Shown here: positions 45,701 to 54,300 of the stretch, one piece after another | How positions within the stretch are numbered: position 1 is the first letter of the stretch | Layout of the letters: the number at the start of each line of letters is the position of its first letter | Source of the DNA: an uncultured Cellulomonadaceae bacterium | GTDB lineage: Bacteria; Actinomycetota; Actinomycetes; Actinomycetales; Cellulomonadaceae | NCBI GenBank assembly: GCA_947495165.1 | Contig: CANLXM010000001.1 | Coordinates: forward strand, 496,001-560,000 | Direction: 5' to 3' | DNA length: 64,000 nt | Made by a program: the position numbers and the translations under genes | Notes under the pieces: model-generated | Told to the model about the DNA's origin: nothing | The model's input: the letters and a program-made list of their open reading frames with translations, nothing else | Database searches by the model: none

Positions 45701-47471
45701 CGGCGAGTACCGCCAGACCTCCACGTCGGTCACGGACGCCCGGAGCATCATCACGGACGCCTACGCCCGGGACTGGGAGAGCTACACGCTCGAGCTCGAC
45801 GCCCGCAAGCTCGCGGGTTCCGAGGGCTTCCTCGTCGGGTTCGCGGCCGAGGGCGCCAACGACTACTTCTGGTGGAACCTCGGCGGGTGGAACAACTCCC
45901 GCACGGTGCTGCAGAAGGCCGACGGCGGTTCGGCCGGTGAGGTCAAGGCCGTCGAGGGTCACACGATCGAGACCGACCGGACCTACCGCCTCAAGGTCGT
46001 CGTCGAGGGCCGCGACATCCAGCTCTTCATCGACGGCGAGCTGCAGATGGAGTACACCGACGCGGTGCCGACGCTCGACACCTACCAGGTGGTCACGCGC
46101 GACACCGACACCGGCGAGCTCGTCGTCAAGGTGGTCAACACCTCGGGCGAGACCCGCCGCACCCAGGTGACCGTGTCCGACGTCGTCGTCCTGCCGACCG
46201 GGACCGTGACCGAGCTCGCGGGCCGGCCCGGCGACGCGAACTCGAAGGCTGCACCGGACACGGTGGAGCCGGTCACCCGGGAGGTCGACGGGTTGTCCGC
46301 CGACTTCACGTGGGACTTCGCGCCGTACTCGGTGACGTTCCTGCGGATGCAGACGGCGGACGCCGTGGCTCCGACGGTCGACGCGGTCGAGGTCGGAGGC
46401 GAGGCCGTGCGCGGCTGGCGCGCGGGTCCTGTCACGGTCACGGCGACCGCGTCGGACGACCGGGGTCTCGCGTCCCTGGCCACCCGGACCGACGGCGGCG
46501 CGTGGGTCGCGTCCACGAACCCGGACCGGGTCGAGGTCACGGTCGACGGCCACGGCTCGCACACGGTCGAGGTCCGCGCCACGGACGCGGCGGGCAACGT
46601 CTCGGCGACCCGTCCGGTGACGTTCCTGATCGACGCGAAGGCGCCGGTCACGAACGCGGTGCTCTCCGACCGCACGGTGGCGCTGCGCGGCGCTGACGAC
46701 GACGCCGGCATGGGTCACGTCGAGCACCGCGTCTCTGGCACCACGGCGTGGACCCGGTACGCGGGTCCGGTGGCGCTGGGGCGCGACGCCGTCACGCTCG
46801 AGTTCCGGGGCGTCGACGCGGTCGGCAACGTCGAGGCGGTCAACGCGCTCGAGGTGCCGGCGGCGGGTGTGGTGCTGCGGGGGTCGTCGACGGCGGCGGT
46901 GGTTGCGCCGTCGAGCGTGGTGTTCGGCAAGACGAAGGCGTCGGTGCGGGTGCGGGTGTCGGGTCGTGGCGGTGTGCCGTCGGGGACGGTGCGGGTGCTG
47001 GACGGCTCGACGCTGCTTGCGACCGGGACGCTGCGGAACGGGAGCGTGAAGATCACGCTGCCGCGCCGGGCGCTGGAGGTGGGTCGGCACCGGCTGTCGG
47101 TCGTGTACTCCGGTGACGCGGTGTTCTCCGGCTCGCAGGACGCGGTCGCTCTGCGGGTGACCAAGGCGCCGTCGAAGGTGAAGGCGAGGGTCTCCCCGAA
47201 GAAGGTCACCACGCGTTCGAAGGCGCGGGTGTCGGTGGCGGTGTCCTCGCACGGCTCCAAGGCCGGGAGGGTGACGGTGAAGTTCACCTCGAAGGTGCGG
47301 GGCAAGACGCGCACGTTCGTCACGAAGAAGGCGGTGGTCTCGGGGTCGGGCAAGGCCTCGGTGCGGTTGCCGCGGTTGAAGCGGGGCAGGTACACGGTGC
47401 GGGTGTCCTATGCGGGCAGCGCGTCTGCGGCGACGGCCACCACCACCACGCGGCTCACCGTCCGTCGGTAG
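42786..47471 (+). CDS. Secreted multidomain GH51 alpha-L-arabinofuranosidase
   Basis: 1561 residues. Order: signal peptide ending ASA (about 27); concanavalin-like sandwich (about 40-240); beta-trefoil-like region (about 260-375); GH51 barrel with acid/base Glu743 in GLGNEEN and nucleophile Glu829 in VFLGEYASRGN. A second concanavalin-like sandwich (about 949-1090) is inserted before the GH51 end sandwich resumes at VVKVVNTSGETRR. Then two Ig/OmpL47-like repeats (about 1194-1357) and the shared basic module (1357-1561). It should strip L-arabinofuranosyl groups from arabinan or arabinoxylan outside the cell. GTG at 42786 has GAGGAG upstream; ATG 42771 would add five residues. Confidence 0.88.
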   Translation: MTSRSALATTTVAALVVSLLAATPASAAPPTSVLPGAPLPAAAPAGVIPDGAWVDDFDGTALDAAWHTVNPAGDAVTVADGALRLASQVGDTWQTSNTAKNLLMLDVPDADFTAVAAVDAPATLDFQGAGLIAWQDMDNYVRTGLSHIGFTTAEPHSFEDPIVVENGMETAGAFASTFTSRPGSTSEILRLQRTGDVLTSSYWRDGAWEQAAQVTLAFPVTQVGVYALASQDGTSHTASFDYVALAADDGADVAPEGTFTLRGEGDARYLTASEDGRLGLAAERPSGTLTLEARPLGDGALALWSGEHPVVVADGVLAFGAADADPVPLRLTDAGGGTLVLRTADGAAHVGLVDGVLTLGVQDDAVRLTVEQVTVRDGSKIEIDGDATSIETSDELYGIFYEDINYAADGGLYAELVRNRSFEFAPADNASFTGLTAWQVLARGAGAGSTGEVVSDDDRLNEMNRNYLRLEATGAGGGIRNAGYNAGVALTAGEKYDFTVWARTTTAQTLTVALEDAAGDRTFATGTVEVDGSDAWKQYAITLTATASTDAARLAVLAGAASAVRLDMVSLFPQDTWVGPVNGKSVLRKDLAEKIVDLEPRFLRFPGGCVTNVGTFDTYAESGYTDRQRTYQWKETVGPVEERPTNWNFWGYNQSYGIGYLEYFLLAEDLGAVPLPVVSVGANGCGSTIPELTDPEGIERWVQDTVDLVEFAIGDTSTEWGAVRAELGHPEPFDLRYIGLGNEENTTTFEANFPAFRDAIAAKFPQIEIISNSGPDDAGTRFDQLWDFNRAQDVDMVDEHYYNDPSWFLANTERYDSYDRSGPAVFLGEYASRGNTLWNALSEAAYMTGLERNSDVVRLASYAPLLSNEDYVQWSPDAIWFDNDESWVTPNYHVQQMFAANHGDEVVPSTYAGPVVTPDPLAGGVFLSTWSTSAAYDNLRVTDNATGDLLFSDDFADASQWASQAGSWAVTDGEYRQTSTSVTDARSIITDAYARDWESYTLELDARKLAGSEGFLVGFAAEGANDYFWWNLGGWNNSRTVLQKADGGSAGEVKAVEGHTIETDRTYRLKVVVEGRDIQLFIDGELQMEYTDAVPTLDTYQVVTRDTDTGELVVKVVNTSGETRRTQVTVSDVVVLPTGTVTELAGRPGDANSKAAPDTVEPVTREVDGLSADFTWDFAPYSVTFLRMQTADAVAPTVDAVEVGGEAVRGWRAGPVTVTATASDDRGLASLATRTDGGAWVASTNPDRVEVTVDGHGSHTVEVRATDAAGNVSATRPVTFLIDAKAPVTNAVLSDRTVALRGADDDAGMGHVEHRVSGTTAWTRYAGPVALGRDAVTLEFRGVDAVGNVEAVNALEVPAAGVVLRGSSTAAVVAPSSVVFGKTKASVRVRVSGRGGVPSGTVRVLDGSTLLATGTLRNGSVKITLPRRALEVGRHRLSVVYSGDAVFSGSQDAVALRVTKAPSKVKARVSPKKVTTRSKARVSVAVSSHGSKAGRVTVKFTSKVRGKTRTFVTKKAVVSGSGKASVRLPRLKRGRYTVRVSYAGSASAATATTTTRLTVRR
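46854..47471 (+). repeat. 618-bp repeat, copy A (basic Ig-like C-terminal module)
   Basis: The final 618 bp of the GH51 gene recur, same length and without indels, as the ends of the genes at 47.6 and 51.4 kb. Long stretches are identical at synonymous sites. It encodes 205 residues: an Ig-like unit (SVVFGKTKASVRVRVSGRGG...) and a Lys/Arg-rich second unit ending TTTTRLTVRR. Confidence 0.85.
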
Positions 47472-47479
47472 CCGTCCTC

Positions 47480-47503
47480 GGGGCGGGCCTGCGGGCCCGC
47501 CCC
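47480..47503 (+). terminator. Hairpin terminator after the GH51 gene
   Basis: A perfect 10-bp stem GGGGCGGGCC/GGCCCGCCCC with loop TGCG, followed by CTTCCTCTC. Confidence 0.6.
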
Positions 47504-47558
47504 CTTCCTCTCGCCCGTGCGGCAGGTGCCCGGGCAGCTCGACTCACGAAGGAGTGAC

Positions 47559-50500
47559 ATGAGAGCACGACACAGCACGACCGGGCGGTCCTGGGCCGCC
47601 CGGCTGACGGTGGCCGCGGTCGCCGTCGCCGGTCTGGGACTGGCGCCCACGGCCCAGGCGGCTCCGGCCGCCGACGAGCCAGACGTCGACCTGATCGCCT
47701 GGTACAAGCTCGACGAGACGTCCGGAGCCGTCGCGACCGACGCGTCGGGCAACGAGCGGCACGGCACCGTCGACGGCGCCGCGACCTGGAACGCCGGAGA
47801 CGGCTTCCGCTTCAGCGGCGGAGCCACGGGCTCCGGCAACGCGATCGCGCTGCCGGACGACCTGCTCGCGGGCGCCGACGACGTCACGATCGACTTCGAC
47901 GTCCGGGTGGACCCCGCGCTCAGCGGCAACTGGTTCATCTTCAACCTCGGCAACGACGCCGTGTACCCGGACGGCACGGGGTACCTGTTCGTCACCGGCA
48001 CCGACTCGAGCTCACGGCTGCGCGCCACGATCGCCGACGCTGGTTACGCGAGCGAGCAGAGCATCGCGCGCGCCGGCGGCCTCGACCGCGGCGTCTGGAA
48101 GCACGTCACCTACGTCGTCGACGGCGGCACTCCGGCCGAGCCCGGTTCGGCGCAGCTGTACGAGGACGGCGTGCTCGTCGCCTCGACCGACGCCCTGACG
48201 ATCTCGCCCGCGGACCTCGGCGAGCCGGACGGCTCGACCACGAAGAACTTCCTGGGCCGCTCGGCCTACCCGGACAACTCGTTCCAGGGCGAGATCCGCG
48301 ACTTCCGGATCTACGACGGCCTGCTCGACGCCGCCGACGCCGCAGACCGGGCGGAGCCCACCGTGGCACCGGCCGTCGCGACGGACGCCGCGGCGCTCGA
48401 CCTCGGCGACCTCTCCGCCGTCGCCACGGACCTGGCCCTGCCGTTGCGCGGGGAGAACGGTGCCCGCATCGCGTGGGCGTCGTCGGCCCCGGACGTCATC
48501 AGCGCCGCAGGGGAGGTGACGCTGGGCGCAGCCCCCGTCACCGTCGACCTGACGGCGACGCTCACGATGGGCGTGGCGACCGAGACCCGCACGTTCACCG
48601 CGACCACGGTGCCCGGCGCGTCGGACGAGGACATGGTCGAGGCCGCAGCTGCGGCGCTGAGCGTCCCGAACCTCGACGACGTGCGCGGCAACCTCACGCT
48701 CCCGGCGACGAGCCTCGGCGCGGACGTCGCCTGGGCGTCGTCGGCGCCGGACGTCGTCACCGCGACCGGTGAGGTCACCCGCCCGGTCGCCGGCGCCGAC
48801 GCGGTCGACGTCGAGCTCGTCGCCACGGTCACCCGCGGCGCGGCGGCGACGACGCGGACGTTCGCCGCGCGCGTCGTCCCGGCCCCGGCGGACGAGGCCA
48901 CGACCGCCTACTTCTTCCCGTACTTCACGGGGGAGCAGGCCGGCGGCGAGAAGATCTTCTTCGGCGCCAGCCAGGGGAACGACGCCCTGCACTGGGACGA
49001 GCTCAACGACGGCAACGCCGTCCTGACGTCGTCCTACGGTGAGAAAGGGCTGCGGGACCCGTTCATCATCCGCTCGCCCGAGGGCGACAAGTTCTTCCTC
49101 ATCGCCACCGACCTGCAGATCGCCGCGGGCGGCAACTTCACCCAGGCGCAGCAGACCGGCAGCCTCCACCTGGAGATCTGGGAGTCCACGGACCTGGTGA
49201 CCTGGTCCGACCAGCGGCACGTCAAGGTCTCCTCGGACTACGCCGGCAACACCTGGGCGCCCGAGGCGCACTGGGACGAGGCCTCGGGCAGCTACCTCGT
49301 GTACTGGGCGTCCAACCTCTACGACTCCACCGAGACGGCTGGGCGCAACGCGCTGACCAACTACAACCGCATGATGGTCGTCTCGACCCGCGACTTCGTG
49401 ACCTTCACGGAGCCGCAGACGTGGATCGACGTCAAGCGCGCGAACGGGCGAGGCATGATCGACTCGACCGTCATCGAGGACGACGGCACGTACTACCGCC
49501 TCACCAAGGACGAGGCGTCGATGACGATCCGCCAGGAGAAGTCGACCGACCTCACGGCACGCGTCGAGGGGTCCCTGCCGACGACGACGTCGGCGCCGGG
49601 CTGGCAGCTCATCCGGGAGCGCGTCGGGGTGGGCGAGCCGAACGGCTGGGGCGGCACCTTCACCAACGGCGAGGGACCGACGGTCTTCAAGGCGAACGAC
49701 GGCGACGTGAACACCGGCGGTGCGGAGACCTGGTTCCTCTTCCAGGACCAGCCGAGCTACCACGGCGGTCAGGGCTACGTCCCGTTCTCCTCCACCGACC
49801 TCGACTCCGGCGTCTGGACGAGCGTGGCGGAGCAGGCCGACCTGCCGCTGAGCCCGCGCCACGGCACGGTGCTGCCGATCACGCAGCGCGAGTACGAGCG
49901 GCTCCTGGCGTCCTACCAGCCCGACCTGCTCGCGAAGTCCGTGGCCGACGCCGCGGTCTCCACCCGGCAGGGCGTCGCGCCCGAGCTCCCCGAGACCGTC
50001 GCCGTGACGTACGCGGACGGCTCCACGCGGGACGTCACGGTGGCGTGGCCTGCGGTGGATCCGGCCGACTACGCGGCGCCGGGCACGTTCACGGTCACCG
50101 CGCGGCCCGTCGCCGGCTCGCCCCTCGAGGCGACGGTCACGGTCACGGTGACCGACGCGGCGGCCCCCGTCGTCGTCCTCACGACGACGACGCCCGCCCC
50201 GGCGAGCGGGTGGTTCACCCGGACACCGGTCGTGGTCCACGCAGCGGCGTCGGACGACACGGCGGTCGCGTCCGTCGAGCTCTCGGTCGATGGCGGTCCG
50301 TGGGAGTCCACGGCGGCGGCCACGGCGACCGTCGACGTCGCGGGCCAGGGCCCGCACGAGGTTCGTGCTCGTGCGACCGACGTGACGGGCAACCGGTCGG
50401 CCGTCGTGACGCTCGCGCTGCAGACCGACTCCGAGGCGCCGGTCACGCGCGCCGACGTCGCTGCGCGGACCGTCACGATCCGTTCGGCCGACGAGTGGTC

Positions 50501-51263
50501 GGGTGTCGCGCGGGTCGAGGTGCGGCTGGGCTCCGGCTCGTGGGCGCGGTACTCGGGACCGGTGACGGTGCCGGCGGCCGAGACGGTCGTCCAGTACCGC
50601 GGCGTCGACGTCGCGGGGAACACCGAGGTCACGAACAGCGTGACGGTGCCGGCGGCGGGTGTGGTGCTGCGGGGGTCGTTGACGGCGGCGGTGGTTGCGC
50701 CGTCGAGCGTGGTGTTCGGCAAGCAGTCGGCGTCGGTGCGGGTGCGGGTGTCGGGTCGTGGTGGTGTGCCGTCGGGTTCGGTACGGGTGCTGGACGGCTC
50801 GACGCTCGTGGCCACGGGCGCCCTCCGCAACGGCAGCGTGAAGATCACGCTGCCGCGCAAGGCGCTGGAGGTGGGTCGGCACCGGTTGTCGGTCGTGTAC
50901 TCCGGTGACGCGGTGTTCTCCGGGTCCCAGGACACGGTCGCGCTGCGGGTGACCAAGGCGCCGTCGAAGGTGAAGGCGAAGGTCTCGCCCAAGAAGGTCA
51001 CCACGCGTTCGAAGGCGCGGGTGTCGGTGGCGGTGTCCTCGCACGGCGACCGGGCCGGGAGGGTGACGGTGAAGGTCACGTCGAAGGTGCGGGGCAAGAC
51101 GCGCACGTTCGTCACGAAGAAGGCGGTGGTCTCGGCGTCGGGCAAGGCCTCGGTGCGGTTGCCGCGGTTGAAGCAGGGCACGTACACGGTGCGGGTGTCG
51201 TACGCGGGCAGCGAGTCCGCGGCCGCGGCCACCACCACCACGCGGCTGGTGGTGCGCCGGTAG
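47559..51263 (+). CDS. Secreted multidomain GH43 enzyme with LamG domain
   Basis: 1234 residues. Order: signal peptide (about 1-33), LamG-like sandwich (about 45-250, starting LIAWYKLDETSG), two Ig-like repeats of the kind ALDLGDLSAVATDLALP / VRGNLTLPATSLG (about 268-446), GH43 propeller (about 450-785; Asp500 in GLRDPFI, Asp in MIDSTVIED, Glu in GEGPTVFKAND), a Big_4 domain with TYADGSTRDVTVAWP (about 790-865), two OmpL47-like repeats, and the shared basic module (1030-1234). Likely acts on arabinan or arabinoxylan side chains outside the cell. GAAGGAG precedes the ATG at 47559; upstream in-frame start at 47517 is rejected. Confidence 0.87.
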   Translation: MRARHSTTGRSWAARLTVAAVAVAGLGLAPTAQAAPAADEPDVDLIAWYKLDETSGAVATDASGNERHGTVDGAATWNAGDGFRFSGGATGSGNAIALPDDLLAGADDVTIDFDVRVDPALSGNWFIFNLGNDAVYPDGTGYLFVTGTDSSSRLRATIADAGYASEQSIARAGGLDRGVWKHVTYVVDGGTPAEPGSAQLYEDGVLVASTDALTISPADLGEPDGSTTKNFLGRSAYPDNSFQGEIRDFRIYDGLLDAADAADRAEPTVAPAVATDAAALDLGDLSAVATDLALPLRGENGARIAWASSAPDVISAAGEVTLGAAPVTVDLTATLTMGVATETRTFTATTVPGASDEDMVEAAAAALSVPNLDDVRGNLTLPATSLGADVAWASSAPDVVTATGEVTRPVAGADAVDVELVATVTRGAAATTRTFAARVVPAPADEATTAYFFPYFTGEQAGGEKIFFGASQGNDALHWDELNDGNAVLTSSYGEKGLRDPFIIRSPEGDKFFLIATDLQIAAGGNFTQAQQTGSLHLEIWESTDLVTWSDQRHVKVSSDYAGNTWAPEAHWDEASGSYLVYWASNLYDSTETAGRNALTNYNRMMVVSTRDFVTFTEPQTWIDVKRANGRGMIDSTVIEDDGTYYRLTKDEASMTIRQEKSTDLTARVEGSLPTTTSAPGWQLIRERVGVGEPNGWGGTFTNGEGPTVFKANDGDVNTGGAETWFLFQDQPSYHGGQGYVPFSSTDLDSGVWTSVAEQADLPLSPRHGTVLPITQREYERLLASYQPDLLAKSVADAAVSTRQGVAPELPETVAVTYADGSTRDVTVAWPAVDPADYAAPGTFTVTARPVAGSPLEATVTVTVTDAAAPVVVLTTTTPAPASGWFTRTPVVVHAAASDDTAVASVELSVDGGPWESTAAATATVDVAGQGPHEVRARATDVTGNRSAVVTLALQTDSEAPVTRADVAARTVTIRSADEWSGVARVEVRLGSGSWARYSGPVTVPAAETVVQYRGVDVAGNTEVTNSVTVPAAGVVLRGSLTAAVVAPSSVVFGKQSASVRVRVSGRGGVPSGSVRVLDGSTLVATGALRNGSVKITLPRKALEVGRHRLSVVYSGDAVFSGSQDTVALRVTKAPSKVKAKVSPKKVTTRSKARVSVAVSSHGDRAGRVTVKVTSKVRGKTRTFVTKKAVVSASGKASVRLPRLKQGTYTVRVSYAGSESAAAATTTTRLVVRR
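50646..51263 (+). repeat. 618-bp repeat, copy B
   Basis: Second copy of the C-terminal module, aligned without gaps to copies A and C. It ends TTTTRLVVRR. Confidence 0.85.
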
Positions 51264-51300
51264 CCCCCAGGCGCGCGCCGTGCAGGCGCGTGCCGCCTCC

Positions 51301-51330
51301 GGGGTGGGCCCTGCCCCCAGGGCCCACCCC
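51301..51330 (+). terminator. Hairpin terminator between the two secreted GH43 genes
   Basis: A perfect 13-bp stem GGGGTGGGCCCTG/CAGGGCCCACCCC with loop CCCC is followed by CCCCTTT. It lies only 22 bp before the next ATG, so it must limit read-through into that gene. Confidence 0.65.
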
Positions 51331-51352
51331 CCCCTTTCGATCGAGGAGCGTC

Positions 51353-54300
51353 ATGACAGTGCGAACTCTCGCGGGACACCCGTCCCGTGCCAGCAGGGCC
51401 ATGGCCTGGGCGGCCACGGCCGCCCTGACCCTGACCGGCCTCGCGGCGGTGCCCGCCCAGGCCGCCGAACCGGACCCAGCCGGGCTCGTGGCCTGGTACA
51501 AGCTCGACGAGACCAGCGGGACGGTCGCGGCCGACGCCTCCGGTCAGGGCCACGACGGCGCCGTCACCGGCTCGGCCACGTGGAACGCCGGCAACGGCTT
51601 CACCTTCACCGGCGGCTCCGCGAGCAGCGGCAACGCCATCAAGATGCCCGACAACCTGATCACTGGCCTCGACTCGATCACCGTCGCGACCGACGTCTAC
51701 GTCGACCCGGCGCTGTCGGGCAACCACTTCATCTACACGTTCGGCAACCTCGCCGTCGGATCCCCGCAGAGCGGCACCGGCTACCTCTTCTCCACGGCGT
51801 TCCCCTACCGCGCGACGCTCAGCGCCGCCGCCTGGGGCGGCGAGGGCGGCAACGTCACGTCCAAGGGCTCGAACCTCACGCAGGGCGTGTGGAAGCACAT
51901 CGCCTACACCCAGACCGGTTCGACGGGCGTGCTGTACGAGGACGGCGTGGAGGTCGCCCGCTCGACGGGCGTGACCGTCACCCCGGGGTCAATCGGCGGC
52001 GGTGTCACGACGCGCAACTTCCTCGGCCGGTCCGCGTACGCCGCGGACGGCTCGTTCCGAGGCGTGCTGCGCGACTTCCGCGTCTATGACAACGCCCTGC
52101 CCGCGACCGAGGTCGCGACCCTCGCCGAGCGCGTCATCGAGGACACGCTCGCCGACGCCGCCGCCGGGCTGGACCTGGGCGACCTGTCCGCCGTCAGCAG
52201 CGACCTCACGCTGCCCGTCCTCGCCGACGGCGTCGCGGTCTCCTGGGCCTCGGACAAGCCGGAGACCATCGCCGCGTCGGGTCAGGTCACTCGCCCCGCG
52301 GCCGGCGGCGACCCGGTCGACGTCACCCTGACAGCCACGCTCACCAAGGGCACGGCCACCGCGCAGCGTGCCTTCGTGGCGACCGTCCTGCCGGACGTCA
52401 CACCGGCGGAGAAGGCCGCCTGGGACGCCGAGCACGTCGCGCTCGTGGACCCGGGCGACGTCCGCGGCAACGTCACGCTGCCGACCGCGGGTCCGCTGGG
52501 CTCTGCGGTCACCTGGTCGAGCTCCGACCCCGAGGTCGTGACGACCACGGGAGAGGTGACGCGCCCGGCCTACGGCAGCGACGACGTCGTCGTCACGCTG
52601 ACGGCCACCGCGACCAGCGGCGGAGCCGCTGCGGACTTCGCCCACCGCCTCACCGTGCGTGCCGCCCCGCGGTCCGTGCCGACGACCGGCTACGTGTTCT
52701 CCTACTTCACGGGCAACTCGGTCGCCGGGGAGAAGATCTACCTCGCGGCCAGCCGCGGGAACGATGCGCTCGCCTGGGACGAGCTGAACGACGGCGCGCC
52801 CGTCCTCGAGTCGACCGAGGGCACCCAGGGCCTGCGTGACCCGTTCCTCATCCGCTCCCCCGAGGGCGACCGGTGGTTCCTGATCGCGACCGATCTCTCG
52901 ATCGGGCGCAACGGCAACTGGGACGTGGCCCAGCGTCAGGGCAGCAAGTACATCGAGGTGTGGGAGTCCACCGACTTGGTCGCGTGGTCCGAGCAGCGGC
53001 ACGTGCGGGTCTCCCCGGACAACGCCGGGAACACCTGGGCGCCCGAGGCCTACTGGGACGACGAGCTGGGCGCGTTCGTCGTCTTCTGGGCGTCCAAGCT
53101 CTACGCCGCGGACGACCCGAACCACACCGGCGGGCAGCACAACCGCATGATGTACGCCACGACGCGCGACTTCGTGACGTTCAGCGAGGCGCAGGTGTGG
53201 CAGGACTCGGGCAAGTCGCTGATCGACTCGACCGTCCTGAAGGAGGACGGCTGGTACCACCGCTTCACCAAGGACGAGGGCTCCGCGAGCGGCTGCACCG
53301 ACATCATCCAGGAGCGGTCGCGCACGCTGACGGCGCCGCTGTCGGGGTGGGAGCACGTCACCGACTGCATCGGCAAGAAGGCGAGCACCGCCGCGCTCGA
53401 AGGTCCCACGATCTTCAAGGCCAATGACGGTGACGTGCACGGACCCGGCTACTACCTGTTCGTCGACGAGTACGGCGGCCGCGGCTTCCTGCCGATGCGC
53501 TCCGCCTCGCTCGAGGACCCGTCGTGGCAGATCCCGGCGACGTACGACCTGCCGACGAGCCCGCGGCACGGCACGGTCGCGCCCGTGACCCAGGCCGAGC
53601 TCGACGGCGTGCGGGGGGACGCGACGGACGCCGTCACGTCCCGCACGGCGTTGGTGGTCACCGCGGCCCCGCACGGGACGTCTGCCCAGGCCGACGTCTC
53701 GGTCACGGCGTCGGACGGCGGACAGGTCGCCGGGACCGTCCGCGTCTCGGTGGGCGACTGGTCCACGACGGCGGAGCTAGTCAACGGCGCGGCGCGGGTA
53801 GCGCTTCCTGCCGACCTGACTGCCGGCAGCACCGACGTCGTCGCCGCGTACCTCGGGTTCGACGTGGTCGGGGCGAGCTCGACGACCGGCACGCTCGTCG
53901 TGCCCGAGCCGCCGGACACGACGGCGCCCGTGACGTCCGCGACGCTCGACGTGGCCACGCGGGCGGTGACGCTGCGTGGCGCCGACTCGGCGTCCGGGCT
54001 CGCGCGGATCGAGTACCGGCGGCGCGGGGTCTCCGCGTGGACGACGTACACCGCGCCGATCGTCGTGGGCGTGGCCGAGACGGTCGTGGAGTTCCGCGGC
54101 GTGGACCGCGCGGGCAACGTCGAGCGGGTGAACAGCGTGACGGTGCCTGCGACGGGTGTGGTGCTCAAGGCGTCGTCGACGGCGGCGGTCGTTTCGCCGT
54201 CGAGCGTGGTGTTCGGCAAGACGAAGGCGTCGGTGCGGGTGCGGGTCTCGGGCCGTGGCGGTGTGCCGTCGGGGACGATGCGGGTGCTGGACGGGTCGAC

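Noticed and set aside
41262..47252. A 1996-residue open frame on the minus strand across the GH51 region
   Set aside because: It is the antisense shadow of GC-rich genes: Arg/His/Val/Gly-rich, no domain and no ribosome site, and it runs across several genuine genes.
48012..51044. A 1010-residue minus-strand open frame opposite the first secreted GH43 gene
   Set aside because: Antisense shadow; the plus-strand frame has signal peptide, catalytic motifs and repeats.
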